Counted from the first letter of the stretch, positions 9,200 through 18,180 are shown. The stretch: DNA of 64,000 nt from Planotetraspora silvatica (GCF_016863315.1 NZ_BOOQ01000006.1:32235-96234); one strand, 5' to 3'. Made by a program: numbers and translations. Notes: a model not told the origin generated them from the letters alone.

Positions 9200-10168
9200 T
9201 CAGTCGTTGGCGTGGAGGGCGGAGTTCAACTCGATGCCCGTGCCGGCCCGGTGGACCGCCTCGACCGCGCCGGTCGTGGAGTTGCGGCGCAGCAGGAGCC
9301 CGCTCTTGCCGGACAACTCCCTGCCCTTCACGACCTCGCCGCCGGGCAGCGTGACCTTGGTGCCCGCCGTGACGTAGAGGCCCGCCTCGACCACACAGTC
9401 GTCGCCCAGGGAGATGCCGATCCCGGAGTTGGCACCCAGGAGGCACCGCTCTCCGACGGAGATGATCTCCTTGCCGCCGCCCGACAGGGTGCCCATGATC
9501 GAGGCCCCGCCGCCGACGTCCGAGCCGTCGCCCACGACGACCCCGGCCGAGATCCTGCCCTCAACCATCGAGGCGCCGAGGGTTCCGGCGTTGAAGTTGA
9601 CGAAGCCCTCGTGCATGACGGTGGTGCCGCTCGCCAGGTGCGCGCCGAGCCGTACGCGGTCGGCGTCGGCGACGCGGACCCCGGTGGGCAGCACGTAGTC
9701 GACCATCCGGGGGAACTTGTCCACGCCGTAGACGGTCACGGGCCCCCGGGCGCGCAGGCGGAGCCGTACGGACTCGAAGCCCTCCACCACACACGGGCCG
9801 TGGTTGGTCCACACGACGTTGGCCAGCAGGCCGAAGACCCCGTCCAGGTTGAGGCCGTGGGGGCGCACGAGGCGGGAGGACAACAGATGGAGCCGCAGGT
9901 ACGCGTCGTGGGCGTCGGCAGGCGGCGCGGACAGGTCGGCGATCCCGGTGCGCACCGCCACGACCTCGACGCCGCGGGCGGGGTCGGGCCCCAGGAGCGC
10001 GGCCAGGTCCTCGTCGAGACCGGCCACCGCGAGCGGTTCTGTTCCGATGACGGGCGGCTCGCCCAGAGCGGGGGAGGGGTACCACGTGTCGAGGACGGTG
10101 CCGTCCGCCGCGATCGTCGCCAGGCCGATTCCGTGGGCGCCCGAGGTTGTGGGGTCCATAGCTGTCAT
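9200..10168 (-). CDS. dapD: Tetrahydrodipicolinate N-succinyltransferase
   Basis: About 322 residues. DapD transfers succinyl from succinyl-CoA to tetrahydrodipicolinate in the succinylase branch of lysine/meso-diaminopimelate synthesis. The C-terminal two-thirds is a left-handed beta-helix of hexapeptide repeats ([55 protein letters not shown]), with [17 protein letters not shown] as the DapD signature. The N-terminal domain runs to about residue 150. ATGs at 10168 and 10159 are both plausible; the first is used, and no strong ribosome site decides. It is divergent from egtA. The other lysine genes are not in the window. Confidence 0.92.
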   Translation of the reverse strand: MTAMDPTTSGAHGIGLATIAADGTVLDTWYPSPALGEPPVIGTEPLAVAGLDEDLAALLGPDPARGVEVVAVRTGIADLSAPPADAHDAYLRLHLLSSRLVRPHGLNLDGVFGLLANVVWTNHGPCVVEGFESVRLRLRARGPVTVYGVDKFPRMVDYVLPTGVRVADADRVRLGAHLASGTTVMHEGFVNFNAGTLGASMVEGRISAGVVVGDGSDVGGGASIMGTLSGGGKEIISVGERCLLGANSGIGISLGDDCVVEAGLYVTAGTKVTLPGGEVVKGRELSGKSGLLLRRNSTTGAVEAVHRAGTGIELNSALHAND

Positions 10169-10371
10169 GGCACCCAACGCTACCGGCATCACCAGGTGAG
10201 AGCCTTGCGTGGAGGGATGGTCGGGGGAGCTTGCCTTTTTTCCCGCTAAATCCCCTGGTTTTATGGCAATTCAGGTTAGTTCGTGATGCTCCCGGGGAGA
10301 ACTCGTTCCCCGGAAAGTTCTGCGCCATTCGCGGAGTCTGGAGATCCGCGTGGACGCCGATGGAGGGGCGA

Positions 10372-11496
10372 ATGACCGACGTACAGGCGTACGCCCGGAA
10401 GTGTTTTCGTGGCGCCACCACCGACCGGGTCGGCGTCGAGCTGGAGTTCCTCGTCTTCGACGCGGAGGTCCCCGCGAAGCACGTCCCCATCGCCCGGACC
10501 ATGGCCGCCCTTCCACCGTTGCCGGGCGGCAGCCGGGTCACGTTCGAGCCGGGCGGGCAGCTCGAGCTCTCGGCTCCGCCGGGGCCGCTCCCGCAGGCCG
10601 TCGCCGATCTCATCGCCGACGTCGACGCCGTGCGGCTCGGCCTGGCCGGGGCCGGGCTGACCCTGGGGGCGGGGGGCCTCGACCGGTTGCGGCCACCGAA
10701 ACGCCAGCTCCGGGAGCCGCGCTACGACGCCATGGCGGCCTATCTCGGCGTGCCGTACGGGATCACGATGATGTGCTCGACAGCCTCGATCCAGGTCAAC
10801 GTGGATTTAGGCGCCGACCCCGCGGAGCGGTGGGCCCGCGCCCACGTGCTCGGGCCGGTCCTCGTCGCGGCCTTCGCCAACTCGCCCGCCGACGGCTGGA
10901 TGTCCGGACGCCAGGCGGTGTGGTTCAACCTGGACCCGTCCAGGACCGCCTCCGCGGCGGCGGGCGGCGACCCGGCCGGCGACTGGGCCCGGTACCTGCT
11001 GGACGCCGGGCTCATGATGGTCCGGGACGGCGACGGCATCCGCGCCGTGCCGGCAGGATCGGCGTTCCGCGACTTCGAGACCGTGGCCGGGCGACCGCCG
11101 GAGGAGGACGACGTGGCCTACCACGCGACGACCCTCTTCCCGCCCGTACGGCCACGCGGCTGGCTCGAGATCCGCTATCTCGACGCCCAGGGCGCCGCCG
11201 ACTGGCCGGTCTGCGCCGCCGTCGTGAGCGCCCTCCTGATGGACGACCGCGCGGCCGCCGTCGCGCTCGACGCCGCCGGGCCGGTGCGCGACAGCTGGGT
11301 GCCGGCGGCCCGCCTCGGCCTGGCCGACCCCGCGCTGCGCGAGGCGGCCGGGACGTGTTTCCTGGCGGCGGCCGAGGCCCTTCCCCGCCTGGGGGCCGAA
11401 CCCTGGCTGGTGGCCCGTGTCTGCGCCTTCGCCGCCAAGCACATCGAGTCCGGCCGCTCGCCGGCCGTCGATCTGATGGAGGAGATGTACGCGTGA
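10372..11496 (+). CDS. egtA: Glutamate-cysteine ligase of ergothioneine pathway
   Basis: This 374-aa enzyme makes gamma-glutamylcysteine, the sulfur donor for ergothioneine. GCS2-type features include GVELEFLVFDA (ATP/Mg site), FEPGGQLELSAPP, the YLGVPYGITMMCSTASIQVNVD core and LEIRYLDAQ near the C-terminus. The ATG at 10372 follows GGAGGGG with a 3-base gap. It is the first gene of the egtABCD operon, and its stop TGA overlaps the egtB GTG (GTGA). Leu146 is encoded by a TTA codon (10807-10809), very rare in GC-rich actinomycetes and read in Streptomyces by the developmentally controlled bldA tRNA, so expression may be growth-phase dependent. A dyad at 10292-10313 lies in the leader. Confidence 0.93.
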   Translation: MTDVQAYARKCFRGATTDRVGVELEFLVFDAEVPAKHVPIARTMAALPPLPGGSRVTFEPGGQLELSAPPGPLPQAVADLIADVDAVRLGLAGAGLTLGAGGLDRLRPPKRQLREPRYDAMAAYLGVPYGITMMCSTASIQVNVDLGADPAERWARAHVLGPVLVAAFANSPADGWMSGRQAVWFNLDPSRTASAAAGGDPAGDWARYLLDAGLMMVRDGDGIRAVPAGSAFRDFETVAGRPPEEDDVAYHATTLFPPVRPRGWLEIRYLDAQGAADWPVCAAVVSALLMDDRAAAVALDAAGPVRDSWVPAARLGLADPALREAAGTCFLAAAEALPRLGAEPWLVARVCAFAAKHIESGRSPAVDLMEEMYA

Positions 11497-12797
11497 CCGA
11501 TTCCATCAAGGTCCCTGATGTGACCGCCCTCAAAGAGAAGATCGCCGCCGAGTTGGCCGCCGTGCGCGACCGCTCCCTGGCCTACACCGACGTCGACGAC
11601 GACCTGCTCGTCCGCCAGCATTCGCCTCTGATGTCCCCGCTCGTGTGGGACCTCGCCCATGTCGGGAACTACGAGGAGCTCTGGGTGCTGCGCGAGGTCG
11701 GGGGGATCACCCCGCTGCGGCCGGAGATCGACGATCTCTACGACGCCTTCACCCACACGCGGAGCGCCCGGCCGAGCCTCCCTCTCCTCGGGCCCGACGA
11801 GGCCAGGCGCTACATCTCGGGGGTGCGCGGTCGGGTCCTCGACGTCCTGGACAAGATCGATCTCGACGACCCGGACCCGCTGCGGGCGGGAGGCTTCGTC
11901 TTCGGGCTGGTCGTGCAGCACGAGCACCAGCACGACGAGACCATGCTCGCCACCCTGCAACTGTCGAGGGAGCCCGGCCTGATCCGCGAGGGCGACCTGC
12001 CGCCCGGCCGCTCCACGAACCTCGGAGCGCCCCGGGAGGTCCACATCCCCGGGGGGATCTTCACGATGGGCGCCGCCGCCACGCCCTGGGCGTACGACAA
12101 CGAGCGGCCCGCCCACCGGATGTACCTCCCGGGGTACTGGATCGACCGGTTCCCCGTGAGCAACGGGGCGTACACGGAGTTCGTCGCCTCGGGTGGGTAT
12201 GAGGATCCCCGCTGGTGGACGGCCGAGGGATGGCAGTGGGTGGAGGCGAAGGGCGTCCGCGCCCCCCTCTTCTGGACGAGAGACGGCGACATCTGGTGGC
12301 GCACCCGGTTCGGCCGGCCGGAGCCCGTGCCCGCGGACGAGCCGGTGCAGCACGTGTCCTGGTACGAGGCCGACGCCTACGCCCGCTGGGCCGGCGGGCG
12401 GCTGCCGACCGAGGCCGAGTGGGAGAAGGCCTGCGGCGGGCGGACCTATCCGTGGGGGGACGCCGATCCCACGCTGGACCAGGCGAACCTCGGCCACCTG
12501 GCGGCGCGTCCCGCGCCGATCGGGGCGTTCCCCCAGGGGGCGAGCCCGTACGGGGTGGAGCAGCTCATCGGGGACGTCTGGGAGTGGACCGACTCGTGGT
12601 TCCTGCCCTACCCGGGCTACCGGAGCTTCCCCTACAAGGAGTACAGCGAGGTCTTCTTCGGCCAGGAGCACCGGGTGCTCCGCGGCGGATCCTGGGCCAC
12701 CCATCCCTCAGCCGTCAGGACCACGTTCCGCAACTGGGACTATCCGGTTCGCAGGCAGATCTTCTCCGGGTTCCGGTGCGCCCGCTCGGAGGATTAG
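11493..12797 (+). CDS. egtB: Ergothioneine sulfoxide synthase
   Basis: This 434-aa non-haem iron enzyme joins gamma-glutamylcysteine to hercynine with O2. The N-terminal DinB-like domain carries the iron ligands: His56 in DLAHVGNYEE and the pair His143/His147 in VVQHEHQHDE. The C-terminal half is a formylglycine-generating-enzyme-type domain (PGGIFTMGA, YWIDRFPVSNGAYTEFV, WAGGRLPTEAEWEKA, GDVWEWTDSWF, RVLRGGSWATHP). The start is GTG at 11493, overlapping the egtA stop by 4 bases. The stop at 12797 is directly followed by the egtC ATG with no gap, so translation of the three genes is coupled. Confidence 0.95.
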   Translation: MTDSIKVPDVTALKEKIAAELAAVRDRSLAYTDVDDDLLVRQHSPLMSPLVWDLAHVGNYEELWVLREVGGITPLRPEIDDLYDAFTHTRSARPSLPLLGPDEARRYISGVRGRVLDVLDKIDLDDPDPLRAGGFVFGLVVQHEHQHDETMLATLQLSREPGLIREGDLPPGRSTNLGAPREVHIPGGIFTMGAAATPWAYDNERPAHRMYLPGYWIDRFPVSNGAYTEFVASGGYEDPRWWTAEGWQWVEAKGVRAPLFWTRDGDIWWRTRFGRPEPVPADEPVQHVSWYEADAYARWAGGRLPTEAEWEKACGGRTYPWGDADPTLDQANLGHLAARPAPIGAFPQGASPYGVEQLIGDVWEWTDSWFLPYPGYRSFPYKEYSEVFFGQEHRVLRGGSWATHPSAVRTTFRNWDYPVRRQIFSGFRCARSED

Positions 12798-13505
12798 ATG
12801 TGCCGCCACGCGGCCTGGCTGGGGCCGTCGCGAAGCCTGTCCTCGCTGATCTTCGAGCCTGATCAGGGGTTGCTCCGGCAGGCGTACGCCCCGCGCATGC
12901 AACGGTTCGGAAGCGTCAACGCCGACGGGTTCGGGGTGGGCTGGTACGACCCCTCCCTCTCCGAGCCGGTCCGGTACCGCAGGTCGATCCCGATCTGGGC
13001 CGACGCCAACCTGCCCGGCATCGCCGGCGTCGCGCGCTCCTCCTGCCTGATGGCCGCCGTCAGGTCGGCGACCGTGGGCATGCCCATCGAGGAGTCGGCC
13101 ACCGCCCCGTTCGCGGACGGCATCTGGCTGCTCAGCCACAACGGCCGGGTCCAGAGGGAGGCCGTCCGGCCGTTGGCGCCCGGCTCGGAGAGCGCGTGCG
13201 ACTCGGCGTGGCTCGCCTCCGCCGTGTTCGCGCTTCTCCGCGAGGGGATCCCGCTCGCCCGGACGCTTCCCCTCGTCGTCAGGGGCGCCGCGGAGGCCGA
13301 CCCGGCCGCGCGGCTCAACCTGCTCGTGTGCGGCGGGATGGAGCTCGCCGCGACGGCGTGGGGGGACACCCTCTACGCCCATCTCGGGGAGGGCGTGCTC
13401 GTGGCGAGCGAGCCGCTCGACGACCGCCCCGGATGGCAGGCCGTGCCCGACCGCAACCTCCTGCTCGCGTCCCCCGACGGCGTGCTCGTGACACCCATCG
13501 ACTGA
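12798..13505 (+). CDS. egtC: Gamma-glutamyl-hercynylcysteine S-oxide amidohydrolase
   Basis: This 235-aa class-II glutamine-amidotransferase-fold hydrolase removes the glutamyl group from the EgtB product. The catalytic cysteine is Cys2, exposed after loss of Met (MCRHAAWLGPS). Other family marks are FGSVNADGFGVGWYD, the SSCLMAAVRSAT strand and LLSHNGRV. The start codon abuts the egtB stop and GGAGG lies within the end of egtB, a typical coupled start. Third gene of the operon. Confidence 0.93.
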   Translation: MCRHAAWLGPSRSLSSLIFEPDQGLLRQAYAPRMQRFGSVNADGFGVGWYDPSLSEPVRYRRSIPIWADANLPGIAGVARSSCLMAAVRSATVGMPIEESATAPFADGIWLLSHNGRVQREAVRPLAPGSESACDSAWLASAVFALLREGIPLARTLPLVVRGAAEADPAARLNLLVCGGMELAATAWGDTLYAHLGEGVLVASEPLDDRPGWQAVPDRNLLLASPDGVLVTPID

Positions 13506-13516
13506 GGAGCGACCAC

Positions 13517-14476
13517 ATGACGCTGATCGACCATCTCCACGGTGACTACCTGCGGCAGGCGCTGGAACACGACGTGCGCACCGGGCTGACCTCCACGCCC
13601 AAGTGGCTGCCCCCGAAGTGGTTCTACGACGCGGCCGGCAGCGACCTGTTCTCGCGGATCACACGGCTCGACCAGTACTACCCGACCCGCAGGGAGCTCG
13701 CCATCCTGCGCAGGAACGCGGCCGACATCGCCGCGCGCAGCGGGGCGGACACGCTCGTCGAGCTCGGCTCGGGCACCAGTGAGAAGACCGTCCTGCTGCT
13801 CGACGCGCTGTCCGGCTCGGGCACGTTGCGGACCTACATGCCCGTGGACGTCGACGCGGTCACCCTGGAGGCCGCCGCCGAGCGGCTCGCCGCCCGCTAT
13901 CCCCGCCTGGCCGTACGGCCGGTCCGCGCCGACTTCGAGCACCACCTCTCGCTGCTGCCGAGGACGGGACGGCGGATGGTCGCCTTCCTCGGCGGGACCA
14001 TCGGGAACCTCCCGCCGGCGGCCCGCGAGGTGTTCCTCAAGGAGCTGCGCTCCACCCTCAGGCCGGGTGACACCCTGCTGCTCGGGACCGACCTGGTGAA
14101 GGACGTCCGGCGGCTGGTCGCGGCCTACGACGACGACCACGGGGTCACGGCCGCGTTCAACCGCAACGTGCTCCACGTGATCAACCGGGAGCTGGACGGC
14201 GACTTCGAGCCGGACGCCTTCGAGCACGTCGCCCGGTACGACGAGGACAACGACTGGATCGAGATGCGTCTCAGGGCGACCAGGGCCATGCCCGTACGGC
14301 TGGGCGGCCTCGGCCTGTCCCTCGCCTTCGAACCCGGTGAGGAGATGCGGACCGAGATCAGCGCCAAGTTCCGCGAGGAGGGCGTGCGGAGCGAACTGGC
14401 CGCCGCGGGATTCGAGGTCGTGCGCTTCTACACCGACCCCGCGGGCGACTTCGGGCTCACCCTGGCCGGTCGCTGA
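13517..14476 (+). CDS. egtD: Histidine N-alpha-methyltransferase (hercynine synthesis)
   Basis: This 319-aa SAM-dependent enzyme trimethylates histidine to hercynine, the first committed step. DUF2260-type motifs are visible: TSTPKWLPPKWFYDAAGSDLF, ITRLDQYYPTRRE, the SAM-binding LVELGSGTSEKT, YMPVDVD, FLGGTIGNLPP, LLLGTDLVKD and the tail RFYTDPAGDFGLTLAG. ATG 13517 is 11 bases past egtC, with TGAGGAG as ribosome site. It is the last gene of the operon; no egtE (PLP-dependent C-S lyase) follows. Its 3' end overlaps the convergent regulator gene by 20 bp. Confidence 0.95.
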   Translation: MTLIDHLHGDYLRQALEHDVRTGLTSTPKWLPPKWFYDAAGSDLFSRITRLDQYYPTRRELAILRRNAADIAARSGADTLVELGSGTSEKTVLLLDALSGSGTLRTYMPVDVDAVTLEAAAERLAARYPRLAVRPVRADFEHHLSLLPRTGRRMVAFLGGTIGNLPPAAREVFLKELRSTLRPGDTLLLGTDLVKDVRRLVAAYDDDHGVTAAFNRNVLHVINRELDGDFEPDAFEHVARYDEDNDWIEMRLRATRAMPVRLGGLGLSLAFEPGEEMRTEISAKFREEGVRSELAAAGFEVVRFYTDPAGDFGLTLAGR

Positions 14477-15497
14477 CGGCGGCGGCCGCAGGCGCGTGGT
14501 GGTGCAGGCGCCGTAGCGCGAGGGCGAGCTGCAGTCGCAACCGTCCCTGCGGCCCGTGGACGGACCAGCCGAGCACCTGCTCGGCGTGGGCCAGCCGATC
14601 CTGCAGCGTGGAGTGGTGCAGGTGCAGTGCCGTCGCCGCGGTGCGCAGGCTGGACTGGGAGGCGACCGCGTCGAGCATGGCCAGCATCCACGGGGCCGCC
14701 GCGGCGGCGCGATCCAGGGCGTGCACGTCCGGGATGGGATCGCTTCCCGGGCCGATCGCCGCGGCGAGGACGGCGAGCCCGCCCATCTGGTCGGCCCGCA
14801 CGAGCCGCGGTCCGGGGTCTTGCTCGGTCCCTTCGGCGGTCAGCCGGAGGGCGACGAGCGCGGCCGACCAGGACGCCGGGAGGTCGAGGAGGCGCACCGC
14901 CGGGCCGACCCCCGCGCGCGGGTCCCCCGGCGGCGGAGCGGCGCCGGACGGAGGCACGGACTGGATCAGGGCCTGACCGCCCGCGAGTGCCACGGCCCTG
15001 GCCGGGACGCCGGGGCGCAGGCCGAGACGCCGGGCCGCGTGCAGGCGCGCCGTCTCCGAGGCGGACGCGTCCAGCAGGACCTCGACGAAGGCCTGGTCGC
15101 CCGCGGCGTCCACCGGGGCGCTGCCACGCGTGCGATCGAGCACGGCACGGATCGAGGCCACGGCCCGTTCCAGCACCATCGCGTCGACCACGCCGGCAGG
15201 TCCCTCGCGTTCCAGCCACAACGCGGGCGGGCCGTCCGGCGTCAGCGGCGCGGACAACCACGCGGGGTCGGCGGGCTCTTCGTCGTCGGCCCGCCGGCCG
15301 TCGGCGTCCACCCTGACGTGGACGCCGCGCTTCTCGTCGGCCAGCCGGGCCGGGCAGCCGGCCAGCACCGCCGCCCCACGCACCAGCGCCTCCAGGCCCG
15401 CACGGGTCTCGAGGAGCCGATCGAAGTAGGCGATCACCCGGACCGCCGCGCCGGCGTCGGGGTCGAGTGCCGTGAGCCGGCCGGCAAGCTCCTTCAC
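14457..15497 (-). CDS. PucR-type helix-turn-helix regulator
   Basis: This 346-aa protein has a C-terminal PucR-family helix-turn-helix: LDAVASQSSLRTAATALHLHHSTLQDRLAHAEQVLGWSV (two helices, about residues 280-318), preceded by a GGDEF-like/PucR sensor-type region. The chosen start is GTG at 15497 (VKELAGRL), with AGGA about 9 bases upstream; longer ATG starts lie outside the recognisable part. It faces egtD tail-to-tail with a 20-bp overlap. Regulators of this type control purine, amino-acid or CoA-related catabolism, but nothing here fixes a target. Proximity to egt genes does not show that it regulates them. Confidence 0.75.
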   Translation of the reverse strand: MKELAGRLTALDPDAGAAVRVIAYFDRLLETRAGLEALVRGAAVLAGCPARLADEKRGVHVRVDADGRRADDEEPADPAWLSAPLTPDGPPALWLEREGPAGVVDAMVLERAVASIRAVLDRTRGSAPVDAAGDQAFVEVLLDASASETARLHAARRLGLRPGVPARAVALAGGQALIQSVPPSGAAPPPGDPRAGVGPAVRLLDLPASWSAALVALRLTAEGTEQDPGPRLVRADQMGGLAVLAAAIGPGSDPIPDVHALDRAAAAAPWMLAMLDAVASQSSLRTAATALHLHHSTLQDRLAHAEQVLGWSVHGPQGRLRLQLALALRRLHHHAPAAAAVSDRPG

Positions 15498-15640
15498 AGG
15501 CCCAATCCTGCATCGTGCGGGGAATCGGTGCCAGGGCCGCCGCTCTGCGAAGGCGCGCCGCCCCGGCGTGCGGCCGGCGTCGCGGCCGGCTCGGCACGTC
15601 GGGCCGGCGCGCGACCAGCCCGCCGGCAGGCGGCGCGGTA

Positions 15641-16639
15641 TCAGCGGGTCAGCAGGCGGCGCAGCCAGTCGATTCGGGCGGCGCGGGCCGCCTGGGAGAT
15701 CGCGGCCTGGGGCACCATGATGTCGAACCCGTGGAACCCGCCCGGCCACACGTGCAGCTCCGCCTGGCCGCCCGCCTGCCAGATGCGGGTGGCGTAGGCC
15801 ACGTCCTCATCGCGGAACGTCTCGGCGGAACCCACGTCGATGAAGGCGGGCGGCAGCCCGGAAAGGTCCTCCGCGCGGGCCGGGGCGGCGTACGGGGAGA
15901 CATCGGGGCCGCCCCGCCGTTCCCCGAGCAGCGCCGTCCATCCGGTGTCGTTCGACGTCCTGTCCCACACGCCCAGTCCGGCCATCTGCAGGCTCGACAC
16001 GGTGTCGTTGCGGTCGTCGAGCATCGGGCAGGCCAGCAGCTGACCGGCGAGCGACGGACCGCCGCGGTCGCGGGCGAGCAGCGCGACCGCCGCGGACAGG
16101 CCGCCTCCCGCGCTGCCGCCGCCGACGACGATCCTGTCCCGATCGACGCCGATCTCCTCCGCGTGCTCCGCCGTCCAGACCAGGCCGGCGTAGCAGTCCT
16201 CGACCGGGGCGGGGTGCGGGTGTTCCGGCGCCAGGCGGTATTCGACCGACACCACGGCGAGCCCCAACTCCTGGGCCATCTCCAGGATGCCCTCGATCCC
16301 GGTCCGGTTGTCGCCCATGACCATGCCGCCGCCGTGGATGTTGTAGAGGGCGGGGATCGGACCGGTCACCCCGGCGGGCCGGCAGATGAGCAGCGAGATG
16401 GCGGGGGCGCCCTCCGGCCCGGGCATGGTGCGCTCCTCGATCTCGAAGGCGCCCCCTCGGCGGAGGTCGTCGTCCGACGGCCGCATCAGGACGGCCCCGC
16501 CCTGCAGGGCGGGGATCATCTCCGGCAGCAGCGAGGAGGGGATGCTCTCCGCCATGATCGCCAGAGCGGCGGCCAGTTCGGGGTCGAACGGCGGAGGGCT
16601 CAGGCGGTCGTCGTGCGGCGGGGAAGACGGGGTGGTCAT
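15641..16639 (-). CDS. Alpha/beta hydrolase, hormone-sensitive-lipase-type esterase
   Basis: This 332-aa HSL-group (family IV) esterase has the oxyanion motif NIHGGGMVMG at about residues 98-107, the nucleophile elbow GGGSAGGGLS (Ser about 172), the acid in DVGSAETFRDED (about 274) and the catalytic His in GGFHGFD (about 306). The RLAPEHPHPAPVEDCY stretch is the family signature between oxyanion and elbow. It is a cytoplasmic carboxylic-ester hydrolase with unknown natural substrate. The ATG is at 16639. A 14-bp-stem hairpin at 16705-16737 separates it from the upstream zinc-finger gene, so it probably has its own promoter. Confidence 0.9.
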   Translation of the reverse strand: MTTPSSPPHDDRLSPPPFDPELAAALAIMAESIPSSLLPEMIPALQGGAVLMRPSDDDLRRGGAFEIEERTMPGPEGAPAISLLICRPAGVTGPIPALYNIHGGGMVMGDNRTGIEGILEMAQELGLAVVSVEYRLAPEHPHPAPVEDCYAGLVWTAEHAEEIGVDRDRIVVGGGSAGGGLSAAVALLARDRGGPSLAGQLLACPMLDDRNDTVSSLQMAGLGVWDRTSNDTGWTALLGERRGGPDVSPYAAPARAEDLSGLPPAFIDVGSAETFRDEDVAYATRIWQAGGQAELHVWPGGFHGFDIMVPQAAISQAARAARIDWLRRLLTR

Positions 16640-16704
16640 CGGCCCTCCAGGTTGCGTGTCAGCGTGGTAGACCCATGCTGCAACGCGCCGGGAGTCCAGG
16701 ACAG

Positions 16705-16737
16705 CGCCATGTGGCGGGGACGGCCCGCCACATGGCG
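16705..16737 (-). terminator. 14-bp perfect hairpin between zinc-finger gene and esterase
   Basis: CGCCATGTGGCGGG (16705-16718) and CCCGCCACATGGCG (16724-16737) are perfect complements with a 5-base loop. It lies 86 bases after the stop of the minus-strand zinc-finger gene and 65 bases before the esterase start. A terminator is likely; a role as operator for the esterase is possible. Confidence 0.6.
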
Positions 16738-16823
16738 GGCGTCGCCGGTGGCCGGCCGATCGTTCGTACGCGAGTCGGCACCGGTGATCGGACGGCGGGT
16801 GCCGGTGTGGTGAGCGACCGGCG

Positions 16824-17387
16824 TCATAGCGACCGCGCTTCGATGATCTCGTCGCAGAACCGCGCGCAGCCCTCGCAGATGCGGACTCCTCCGCCGGTCA
16901 CGAGTGCCGAGACCTCCGTGGCGGACTTGCCGCAGAAGGAACACGACAGCGCGCTGGGGAGTGCCACGAGTTCCAGATGGGCGCGTGACGCGTCCGGCCG
17001 TCCGGCTTCCTCGACGACCCGGCAGGCGATCGAGACGCAGCCGTCGCAGATGAACACGCCGGGCCCGGCGACGAGCCGGGTGACTTCGGTCTTGCCCGCC
17101 CCGCAGAAACCGCACGCGGGGTCGGCGGATTTCCTGCGGGACCTCCAGCCGGCCGTGCCGCCGGTGGCCTCGATGATCTGGTGAACCCGCTGGTGGCTGA
17201 TGCCGAGGGCCTCGGCGATCTCGCGCAGCGACGCTCCTCCCAGGTGCAGGCGCCGGACGGCCTGGTGGTAGGCGGTCTTGGCCTGCACGACGTGGTCCTG
17301 CGCCTCGGCCCACCGAGTGCCCGCCTGACGGGCCTGGAGCAGCAGTTCCTCGTCGAGAGCCATGGCGACCGGGTTGTCTGGGTCCAT
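16824..17387 (-). CDS. Protein with HTH and two ClpX-type C4 zinc fingers
   Basis: This 187-aa protein has three modules. Residues 1-45 are a helical region. Residues about 50-85 form a sigma-region-4-like helix-turn-helix (GGASLREIAEALGISHQRVHQIIEA). Then come two tandem ClpX-type zinc-binding domains: CGFCGAGKTEVTRLVAGPG with ICDGCV (about 100-128) and CSFCGKSATEVSALVTGGG with ICEGCA (about 152-180). ClpX uses this domain for dimerisation and substrate/adaptor contact; here it is detached from any ATPase. The ATG at 17387 follows AGGAGG at a 9-base gap; a longer ATG start (17432) is less likely. Probably a DNA-binding regulator with zinc-dependent dimerisation; function unproven. Confidence 0.8.
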   Translation of the reverse strand: MDPDNPVAMALDEELLLQARQAGTRWAEAQDHVVQAKTAYHQAVRRLHLGGASLREIAEALGISHQRVHQIIEATGGTAGWRSRRKSADPACGFCGAGKTEVTRLVAGPGVFICDGCVSIACRVVEEAGRPDASRAHLELVALPSALSCSFCGKSATEVSALVTGGGVRICEGCARFCDEIIEARSL

Positions 17388-17412
17388 CGGGGGGTGCCTC
17401 CTGAAACACGGG

Positions 17413-17431
17413 TGTCTATGCGTAATAGACA
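17413..17431 (-). promoter_or_regulatory. Palindrome upstream of the zinc-finger gene
   Basis: TGTCTAT (17413-17419) and ATAGACA (17425-17431) are perfect inverted arms with a 5-bp spacer, 26 bp upstream of the start at 17387. Position and symmetry suit an operator, possibly for the gene's own product. No matching element was seen elsewhere in the window. Confidence 0.4.
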
Positions 17432-17488
17432 AGGAGTATGCCGTCTAGCATCCCTTGACGCAATCGAGCCCACGTGGCCGGAGGGTTC

Positions 17489-18013
17489 TCAGGACACCGG
17501 TTGTGGCGGGGTCAGGAACTTCGACTGCTCGTATTGGGAGCGCTCGCTCGGCAGGATCCGCGCACCCGGGGTCCTGTCGGTCCTGAGCCGGTTCATCGAG
17601 ATCGCGAGAGACGTTCCGTACACCACGTGGCCCAGTGCCAGGAGAGCCTGGCGCCCCGGGCTGTCACGGGAGATCGGCGGATAGGCGCCCAGCCGGGGCA
17701 TCACGTGCTGGAAGCTGGCATACCAGACCGCCAGGCCGTAGGCCGCTCCGACCGGGAGAGGGATCCGCTGGCCGCGGAACAGCAGGCCGAGCACGGCTCC
17801 CGCGCCGCTGCCGTACGCGTAGTGGGCGATCGTCGCGAGCACCCCCTCACCCGGCTTGCGCCGGTGCCTGCTGCCGGGGAGGGCGACCCGCATGATCTTC
17901 TTGGGTGGCGTCTGGTCCAGCAGGCCCGCCCGGTCGCCGGCCATCAGGACGGCGCTGTACGCGGCGGTCGCGAGCGCGCCGCCGACGGCGCCGTTCACCA
18001 TGTTGCGCGTCAT
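17489..18013 (-). CDS. Conserved membrane protein (DUF1440/DUF6789-like)
   Basis: This 174-aa protein has about four membrane segments: NMVNGAVGGALATAAYSAVLMA near the N-terminus, HYAYGSGAGAVLGLLF, PVGAAYGLAVWYASFQHVMPRLG and ALLALGHVVYGTSLAISMNRL. The N-terminal glycine-rich helix and the HxxYG repeats resemble small actinobacterial DUF1440-like proteins. The ATG at 18013 is preferred over 18031. The C-terminus is soluble. It is divergent from cydA with a 167-bp gap. Function unknown. Confidence 0.65.
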   Translation of the reverse strand: MTRNMVNGAVGGALATAAYSAVLMAGDRAGLLDQTPPKKIMRVALPGSRHRRKPGEGVLATIAHYAYGSGAGAVLGLLFRGQRIPLPVGAAYGLAVWYASFQHVMPRLGAYPPISRDSPGRQALLALGHVVYGTSLAISMNRLRTDRTPGARILPSERSQYEQSKFLTPPQPVS

Positions 18014-18180
18014 GGTGGTGTCTGTTCCCACAGCCTCGCGGGCGCGTTCCCCGCAACCGGCCCGCTTCCGGTAAATACCTCATCCCGCATCGTCCGCGAA
18101 TCGCCCGGCCGATCACCCTTGATCGTTTCCATACCCGCCGCGCGGTTTGTGCGGCGGTGGTGCCGGGGCACGGACCAGCC

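Noticed and set aside
14457..15497. Regulator of the egt operon by position
   Set aside because: The genes are convergent, with no shared promoter, so adjacency gives no evidence of control.
15626..15662. A sixth stop-spanning duplication at the esterase 3' end
   Set aside because: Only an 11-bp match (GCAGGCGGCGC) recurs at 26-bp spacing, which chance explains in this GC-rich sequence.
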